Shown piece after piece: positions 56,501 to 61,611 of a stretch of DNA of 61,611 nucleotides. The stretch is from an uncultured Eggerthella sp. (GTDB taxonomy: Bacteria > Actinomycetota > Coriobacteriia > Coriobacteriales > Eggerthellaceae). Below the pieces are notes generated by a model. That model saw only the letters and a program-made list of their open reading frames with translations. It was not told where the DNA came from and did not search any database. Positions within the stretch are counted from its first letter, which is position 1. Every line of letters begins with the position of its first letter. The position numbers and the translations under genes were made by a program. The DNA lies in the NCBI GenBank assembly GCA_900542525.1, contig UQNZ01000010.1:1-61611 (forward strand), read 5' to 3'.

Positions 56501-59500
56501 GGGTTGTAGTAGATGTAGTAGAGGCTGTTCACGCCCGTGCCAATAGCCGGATCGTTGATGTCGGCATAACCACCCGGAATGAAGGTGATGGGCTGGACGG
56601 AGAGCGCCCAGAGTGCGTAGAGCGTGATGTCTTCAGTCCACATGTCGAACGTATCGGCCACATCGTCGGCCTCGACGAAGATGCCTGCGTCGATGAGCGC
56701 GTTGATGTAAGCGAAGTTATCGAGGCCGTTGAGCTGGCTTGCCAGCGCCACGACTTCGTAGTCTTCCATGACCGTTTCGGCAACACCATCGCCATCAAGG
56801 TCGACGAAGCACAGCGAACCATCCAAGTACGCATAGCCGCGCAGGCTGTACGGACGACCCTGCGCATCGATGCCGGAAGTGACCACACCGCCGTAGCGCT
56901 GGTCGATCGGCAGATGCACGGTCTTGCCGGACGGATACATGTAGTTGCCTATCTGCTGGCCCGGGAATGCCGGGAAGTAATCCACAGCCGGGCGGCTCTC
57001 GACCGCGTCGTCCTTCCACTTGCCCGCGCCCATGTCGATGGTGAGCTGGTATGCGTGAGCCGTGAAGTAGAGCGGCAAGATGAGACACTGCTGGCCAGCC
57101 GGCGGCATGACCACGCCGAGGTTGTCCAGATCGTTGCCACGCGGCCACATGTCCCAATCCTCATGACCCAAGATCTCGCCGGTCTCGATGGAGGTGACGG
57201 ACTGCAGCGTGTTGGTGGAATCGAGGTAGTTCGCGTAGGTACCTTGTGGCACGTAGTCGTAACCCTTGATCTCGGGCTCGCGGTCGTCGTTCCAGTAGTA
57301 CGGCTTGTTCGGGTCGTACTGAACCGCGGAAGCGATCTCGTCGGTAACACCAGTGTGTTCGATGGTGTCATACACCCACAGCTTGCCATTACCGTCGATG
57401 ATGTAGCGCACTACCTGATACTTGGTGTCGGTGTTCGCGCTCCAGACCGTATAGAGGGTCACATCGTGGTTCGGCATGTGGAACAGGCTGCCAGCCGGCG
57501 TGAAGTGTACCACGCCGTCGGTGGTGCCGCCATCAGCTGCTGCCGCGTTGGCTGCGTCGATGGAAGCCAGCCCCTTCAGGTTCGCTGCGGCATCCGTGTA
57601 GTACCAGCCCACCAGCGTGTAGCCCCAGCGGTTGGTCTCGTAGATGGAAGGCAGCTGCAGATCCTGACCTTCGCGCACGCCATAGTCGCCGTTCGCGTCG
57701 ACCTGATACTGCTCGTAGATGAGCGGCATGTTAGGACCAGGCAGCCAGCCACCCATGCCGATGTCAAGGATGAGGTTGAGCGGCTCGGACTCCATGACAA
57801 CCGCGATAACGGAAGGCGTGGATGCACCCGCGATGGTAACGGTGATGTTACCCACAACCGTCTTGTCCCACGAAGGATCGACCGAAGCCGGGCCCATGCT
57901 GGAGCCACCCATAAAGCCGGTGAAGGTGAGCTCGGAAGCCGTGGAGTGATAGTTGTTCGGGTCGTTCTTCATCGGGATGGCCGTGGTCATGTAGGTGTAG
58001 GAACGCCAATCGATCGCGCTGAACGCCTCGCCCGTGATCACGCAGCTGCCGTAGGTGCTGGAAGCGGCGGCGAACTGTGCCGGATCGTGGGGGTTAGCGA
58101 TGGTGTAGGTCTCGCCCGCGATGCCCTTCAGGTGGAACTCGTGCCACACCTTCAGCGTGCCGTTGCCATCGACCTTGTAGTAGCGGATGACATACGGGGT
58201 ATCGGGGCTTGCAGACCAGACCGCATGCAGCGTGAGCGGACCGCCCAGCAGCGTGGTGACCGCGCTCTCAGGCGGCACGACAAAGCGGATGTTGGGGTTC
58301 GTGGGGTTATTCGACGTGAAGTAGTTGCCCTGCGTAGGAGTGATGGAACGCAGATCACCCTCAGCAACGCCTGCCGCACGACGTGAATCCATACCCTGCG
58401 AGGTACCCACGTTCACCGTGCTACCATCGGGCAGCGTGACCGTAGGATAGATGTACCAGCCGACCAGATCGTAGCTGTCGCGCTTGACAAGATCGGTGTT
58501 CGGCAGGATCAGTTCCTCGTCGGTAACAACCTCGAGCGAATACGGGAAGTTCGCGGAATCGATCCAGGTGGTGGTGCCCTCGTCGAAGTAGATGGTGTAG
58601 GACCTTGCAGACCAGACCGCGTAGAGCGTGGTCGGGGTGTTCGGCATGGTGAAGCTCTGGCCGGTGCGGATGATCTTGCCCGCAGCCTGCAGTGCGTCTG
58701 CCAGCGCGCGTGAATCGCGTGCCTTCACCTGGGTGACATCGAGCGTCTTGCCGTTCACCACGGTTTCCTTGTCGAGCGTCCAGCCACGGAAGTCATAGCC
58801 TTCGCGGTTGAAGAGGGTCGGACCATACGTCATCTTGATGGTCTCGCCCGCCAGCACCTTGTCGATCTTGATGGAGGTGTCGGTCGGTACCGTTGGAGTG
58901 TTCCAATTGCCGAGGCCGAGCTCGTAGGTCAGGTCGATCTGACGCGGGGTGTAGTAGAGGCGCAGACCCAGGATATTAGTGCCATCAACCACGCCAGAGC
59001 GGATGTTCTGGCCGGTGAACAGCGGCGGGGTAACACCATCCGGGAAGCTGAAGCCACCGTCGTCGGTGATCTCGAAGCCTGCGAAGTTCGCATCGCGGTT
59101 GTACGGCTTGGAAGCGGCGTCGTAATCTGCCACGATGTCGGCATCCTCGATGCGATCGATCGCGCTCACGGTCTCGCCTGCCGTGCCAACGAGGGTTTCG
59201 GTGATAGTGGTCATGACATTGCCGTTGCCATCCACGCGGATGTGCTCGACCACATACTCGACGTCGTCGCGTGCGCTCCAAACAGCCCAGAGGTCAACGT
59301 CGGCGCCCGGCATGATGAAGCCGTAGCCTGCGCCATCGACCTTAGTGAAGAGGTGAGCCGTACCGTCGGTGAGGTTCTGGCCACCCTGCCATGCAGTCAC
59401 ATAGGCGTTTTCAGTGCCGCCCCAGCCCGGCCAGGTCTGAATGTCAGCCGCCAGCGTCTGGGAAGCGTGACCTGCTGCGCCATCGGCGCGCTTGTCGGTG

Positions 59501-61611
59501 GTCCAACCGTAGAAGTCATAGCCCGCACGCATGATGTCATCGTAGAGCTTAGCGGTGGTCTGGTCGGCGAAGTAATAGAGCACGCGATCGTTTGCGGTTG
59601 CGTTCTCCGGATCTGCCGTCCAGAGGCCCGTGCCGGTGTGGAATGTGATCTTGTACATGAGCGGTTCATCGGTATCCGGATCCCATGCATACGCTGCGTA
59701 ATACAGCTCGAACACAGTGGAACCGTCGCCGGCCAGGCGGCCTTCGTAGGTTGAGATGGTGCCTGCGCCCGGAACGTTCACGGTGGTGCCGTCTGGCAGC
59801 GTGATGGTTGCCGGGATCTCACGTTCGTAGGTGTAACCCGTAATAGGCAGGTCGCGACCAAGGTAGGTGTGATCGTCGGTATCCACCGCGGTCTGATGCA
59901 GGCGGTTCTCCACGTAGTTGCGGTCGACCGTGACCATCTGATCGGTCAAACCGGTCAGGTGGTCGGTGCCTGCGAGCACCTTATTACCATTGCCGTCGAT
60001 CTTGTAGCGATAGACGGTGTATTTCACGTTCGCGTCTGGGCTCCAAATTGCCCACAGCTGCAGGTCGGTTGCCGGCATGATCACGCTCACACCATCAGGC
60101 GTGTAGAACGGATGGTCGAGCAGGCCTGCATAGATGCCGTTCGCCTGCGGGTTAGCCTGCGAAGCAGCGAGGTAAGCGTTCGAACCGCCCGGAACCAGCC
60201 AGCCCGCGTTCGCGAGGTAGGCATCGGCCACTACCTTAGCGGCGTTGCCAACATAGCCTGCGCCGTAGTAGGTGCCGGTGTTCTCGGTAGACCAACCCAC
60301 AAGCTCGTAGCCAGCGCGGTACGGATCAGCAGCCGGGTTGTTGTGCTGGTTGCCTGTGCCCATGAGGTCTGCCGGCAGGGCGACCGTGGTCTGGCCCGTG
60401 CGATAGGTGCGGCTAATGGAGCGACCATCAGCAGAGAGCGTCCAGCCTGCCGGTGCGGTGAAGGAGCCCTTCGCCGTATCCGGGTCGAGGTTCAGCGTGA
60501 AGGTGTGCTCGTCTGCTGCGTAGTAGAGGTCGAGCACCAGGCCATAGCCGTTGCCTGCCACGCTCTGGATAACACCAGAGTGGGTGGTCGTCCATTCAGG
60601 ATGCACTGCGTACCAGAAGGCAGAAGCGCACTCGCTCGGATCGAGGTAGGTGTAGCCCTCGATCGGCTTATCGAACTTGTACCATTCCGTGGTGCCGTTC
60701 ACACCCGGGGTCTGGCCATGGTAGATCGCGTCGGCGTTGATGGTGTTGCCCACATAGCTCTTATAGAGGTGAGAGCTTGCCAGTTCACGCTTGACATCGC
60801 CCGTGACCATCCAGCGGTTGACTACGTAGTAGACCTTGATAGCCTCGTCCGGATCCGGATCGGGATTCGGATTATCAGGATCTGGCGGCGTCGGGTCGGT
60901 GGGATCCGGGTTCGGATCAGGCTCAGGCGTCGGCGAATTCGGGCCGTATGGGTCATCCGGCAGCGGGGTCGGATCGGGATCGGGGTCGGTCGGATCAGGA
61001 TCGTCTGGATCCGGGTTCGGATCAGGATCGGGGCCAAACGGATCGTGCGGGTCGGTCGGATCGGGCTGCGGCGTCGGCGGGTTATCGGGATCGGGATCGG
61101 GGTTCGGATCGGTAGGATCAGGATTCTCCCAGTAGCCTGCGTAGTAGAAGACATACACAACCGTGGTGCCATCTGCCAGCACGACCTCGCGCTCGTAACC
61201 GAAGGCATCGATGGAGCTGGAGATGAGGGTACCAGCCGGAACCAGTACGGAGCCATCGGCTGCCAGGATATCAGCGTTCAGTACGCGGTCCTTCAGGAAC
61301 GGACCGTTCTTCAGGTGCGTGTAACCGCGCCAATCAGCAGCCGTTGCGCCCTTGTTCGGGTTCAGGCGGCCGTAGCGATCCACGAACGTCTCGGAATCGT
61401 GCAGCGTGGTGTTGTCGCGCTCTGCCACGGTCCAGGTGGATGCAGTCTCCTTCTGGTCATGCTCGGTAACGGCCAGGGTGGCGTTGCCTGCATGGTCGAT
61501 CTTCACATGAACGATGGTCACATCGGCCGGCAGTGCGCGCCAAACAGCCTCGAGGGTCTTGTTGGTGCCCCACGTGTAGACCAGGCTATCGAACCAGCCG
61601 TTCGGCAGGGC
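53506..61611 (-). CDS. Giant repeat surface protein, 3' part (2701 residues visible; runs off the window)
   Basis: The frame is open to the window edge; a GTG at 61521 lies in frame but 30 more codons of similar sequence precede it (ALPNGWFDSLVYTWGTNK), so the true start is outside. Visible order: InlB-like unit, a long Pro/Asp stretch (about 60870-61130, DPNPDPDPD style), many InlB/Listeria-Bacteroides-type repeats (phrases such as VDLWAVWSARDDVEYVVEHI), an AT-richer block (55140-55900), an Ala-rich linker holding DKLPGRSSS from the 29-bp repeat, two YYKD modules like those of the 1237-residue protein, an Ala/Pro stretch, DANPLAATP and a two-helix anchor with RKR between. The anchor and tail are clearly homologous to the neighbour ending at 47720. 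Probably an adhesin. Confidence 0.88.
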   Translation of the reverse strand, partial: ALPNGWFDSLVYTWGTNKTLEAVWRALPADVTIVHVKIDHAGNATLAVTEHDQKETASTWTVAERDNTTLHDSETFVDRYGRLNPNKGATAADWRGYTHLKNGPFLKDRVLNADILAADGSVLVPAGTLISSSIDAFGYEREVVLADGTTVVYVFYYAGYWENPDPTDPNPDPDPDNPPTPQPDPTDPHDPFGPDPDPNPDPDDPDPTDPDPDPTPLPDDPYGPNSPTPEPDPNPDPTDPTPPDPDNPNPDPDPDEAIKVYYVVNRWMVTGDVKRELASSHLYKSYVGNTINADAIYHGQTPGVNGTTEWYKFDKPIEGYTYLDPSECASAFWYAVHPEWTTTHSGVIQSVAGNGYGLVLDLYYAADEHTFTLNLDPDTAKGSFTAPAGWTLSADGRSISRTYRTGQTTVALPADLMGTGNQHNNPAADPYRAGYELVGWSTENTGTYYGAGYVGNAAKVVADAYLANAGWLVPGGSNAYLAASQANPQANGIYAGLLDHPFYTPDGVSVIMPATDLQLWAIWSPDANVKYTVYRYKIDGNGNKVLAGTDHLTGLTDQMVTVDRNYVENRLHQTAVDTDDHTYLGRDLPITGYTYEREIPATITLPDGTTVNVPGAGTISTYEGRLAGDGSTVFELYYAAYAWDPDTDEPLMYKITFHTGTGLWTADPENATANDRVLYYFADQTTAKLYDDIMRAGYDFYGWTTDKRADGAAGHASQTLAADIQTWPGWGGTENAYVTAWQGGQNLTDGTAHLFTKVDGAGYGFIMPGADVDLWAVWSARDDVEYVVEHIRVDGNGNVMTTITETLVGTAGETVSAIDRIEDADIVADYDAASKPYNRDANFAGFEITDDGGFSFPDGVTPPLFTGQNIRSGVVDGTNILGLRLYYTPRQIDLTYELGLGNWNTPTVPTDTSIKIDKVLAGETIKMTYGPTLFNREGYDFRGWTLDKETVVNGKTLDVTQVKARDSRALADALQAAGKIIRTGQSFTMPNTPTTLYAVWSARSYTIYFDEGTTTWIDSANFPYSLEVVTDEELILPNTDLVKRDSYDLVGWYIYPTVTLPDGSTVNVGTSQGMDSRRAAGVAEGDLRSITPTQGNYFTSNNPTNPNIRFVVPPESAVTTLLGGPLTLHAVWSASPDTPYVIRYYKVDGNGTLKVWHEFHLKGIAGETYTIANPHDPAQFAAASSTYGSCVITGEAFSAIDWRSYTYMTTAIPMKNDPNNYHSTASELTFTGFMGGSSMGPASVDPSWDKTVVGNITVTIAGASTPSVIAVVMESEPLNLILDIGMGGWLPGPNMPLIYEQYQVDANGDYGVREGQDLQLPSIYETNRWGYTLVGWYYTDAAANLKGLASIDAANAAAADGGTTDGVVHFTPAGSLFHMPNHDVTLYTVWSANTDTKYQVVRYIIDGNGKLWVYDTIEHTGVTDEIASAVQYDPNKPYYWNDDREPEIKGYDYVPQGTYANYLDSTNTLQSVTSIETGEILGHEDWDMWPRGNDLDNLGVVMPPAGQQCLILPLYFTAHAYQLTIDMGAGKWKDDAVESRPAVDYFPAFPGQQIGNYMYPSGKTVHLPIDQRYGGVVTSGIDAQGRPYSLRGYAYLDGSLCFVDLDGDGVAETVMEDYEVVALASQLNGLDNFAYINALIDAGIFVEADDVADTFDMWTEDITLYALWALSVQPITFIPGGYADINDPAIGTGVNSLYYIYYNPDGTIDYTRTTAQALGGWNTEDGLPPAGFEDGTVHNIQSLVPFPSVDMLKRPGYKFVGWARQEGATQPDSDLLYKDMNGDGILDAPTDFVMPADEVILYGVWQALEVELIYDPNDPDATDVPAPTVWFVDCTTSVTLDEPKKTGYRLKGWAITPDATDVDYMPGDPYDMKPPVTTKFTDPLGNPYWKDVNPNVLYAVWEVAGVELQYWGFTEASPDEEVLVHTVFVQLDDPFDYNYDQNKDDDLTNDYIAYKPMGWWDDWYQELFNADWINDYDDGVNEPTVQHLADLLEWDGTGPLIVHSELALREIKVTYVANGFEEENAFELVQYIAWNVSPYAEGLKWSGYEMLYQTTDWGDEIDNTMTCEYILTDLLFDPLLDEMTINIDWSKIEYRINYIYPNGVSEAIGFEYTGVLELPTTGAGFDYPGYTFVGWFTEPDGAGTPVTDGTTYSDIEKSDDITERDLYAYFVPDGTVISVEMETAAASLDASQPLSVQTALVAAPQMNVAAVEPRRAAAGDKLPGRSSSFNEQGTRQVFTAGMTNSAATASAAGAATTASTADFVGPLAPAADSSFTAATFAAAASAIESIAVAEAPADQLFTFTVNYYKDFIADCNLIDTEEGIAPLGSQIVPTKYFELEGYESEPKAEGVFQVTQNAAENVLNVVYKKCADVAYKVIYYRGSVCEDNLIAEEKGEALPYGTVVELPAETLNCQCPKGYAPLSQGRSFKLHQDPARNVMNVIFHPNFDEFYAAGIEPLRVFYDGLDHVVAPKGVMAGDTVTYLCNGSVQTRVVDESKNYGMTFSKATQGEVPLVVTLTRAGVTSNAISTLINIIPQAQDVFVPGDRGEQGVQASKPSAKPRPSAPVAALAGAAVAQWVNPAIAVPTPSYSAEMAAEALAESGPAEVFSSTDANPLAATPLLNKKHTKQGSSIPDAALLIPATLFAAAAGVLLVLRKRSVGAASGLKGSAMAAERAKATKMSRFAIVFSVVAAAFYLLWVIL
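54929..54957 (-). repeat. 29-bp palindromic repeat, copy 7 (inside a gene)
   Basis: Minus orientation inside the giant gene, encoding GDKLPGRSS in the alanine-rich linker between the InlB-type body and the YYKD modules. Read in the same orientation and frame as copy 2. Confidence 0.85.

Noticed and set aside
60836..61135. Gly/Ser-rich plus-strand frame
   Set aside because: It is the antisense image of the Pro/Asp-rich stretch of the giant surface protein.
1..61611. CRISPR arrays, prophage or insertion-sequence transposases
   Set aside because: No regularly spaced repeats with unique spacers and no transposase or integrase genes are visible in the window.

Overview
The window looks like a piece of a high-GC Gram-positive chromosome, most probably Actinomycetota of the class Coriobacteriia. 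This is inferred from a complete MEP isoprenoid gene set in one long run, Gram-positive cell-wall anchors (an LPKTG sorting signal and two-helix C-terminal anchors), a tRNA with an encoded CCA end, and very large repeat-rich surface proteins typical of gut Coriobacteriia. Genus and species cannot be read from the sequence alone.

Layout. 0-4.3 kb: an iron-type ABC permease operon led by an FmdE-family protein, a rhamnulose-1-phosphate aldolase, and a small old-yellow-enzyme operon. 4.4-7.2 kb: a coiled-coil surface protein. 7.2-10.2 kb: mostly non-coding DNA with palindromes, one tRNA-Ala and one small hypothetical gene. 10.2-20.7 kb: a housekeeping block, all on the minus strand: U32 peptidase, then (in transcription order) pyrH, frr, uppS, cdsA, dxr, rseP, ispG, proS. 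21-29 kb: an HtrA protease, a solute-binding lipoprotein, a processive-type glycosyltransferase, ComF, a cupin, a RelE-type toxin-antitoxin pair with a clear promoter and operator, and a basic low-complexity protein. 29-61.6 kb: a surface-protein island with a membrane GGDEF/EAL-like protein, a 4728-residue InlB/Listeria-Bacteroides-repeat protein, a 1237-residue repeat protein, an AAA ATPase with a DUF4143-type tail, and the 3' 8.1 kb of another giant repeat protein that runs off the window end.

How it fits together. The housekeeping block couples nucleotide and translation genes (pyrH, frr) with undecaprenyl carrier, phospholipid and isoprenoid synthesis. The 29-61 kb island is devoted to the cell surface, and a membrane c-di-GMP-type protein sits beside it.

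Most unusual items. (1) A 29-bp palindromic repeat is present in seven copies, all between 27 and 55 kb. It lies in frame inside two genes (encoding DKLPGRSS both times), supplies the last codons and stop of a third, and flanks that ATPase gene as inverted pairs. (2) The 14.2-kb reading frame contains a complete LPKTG sorting signal in its interior, followed by a second exported-type protein with no stop codon between. (3) A 163-bp element occurs in two inverted copies with covarying internal hairpins. (4) RseP carries a winged-helix-like segment where a PDZ domain is expected and appears to be transcribed leaderless.
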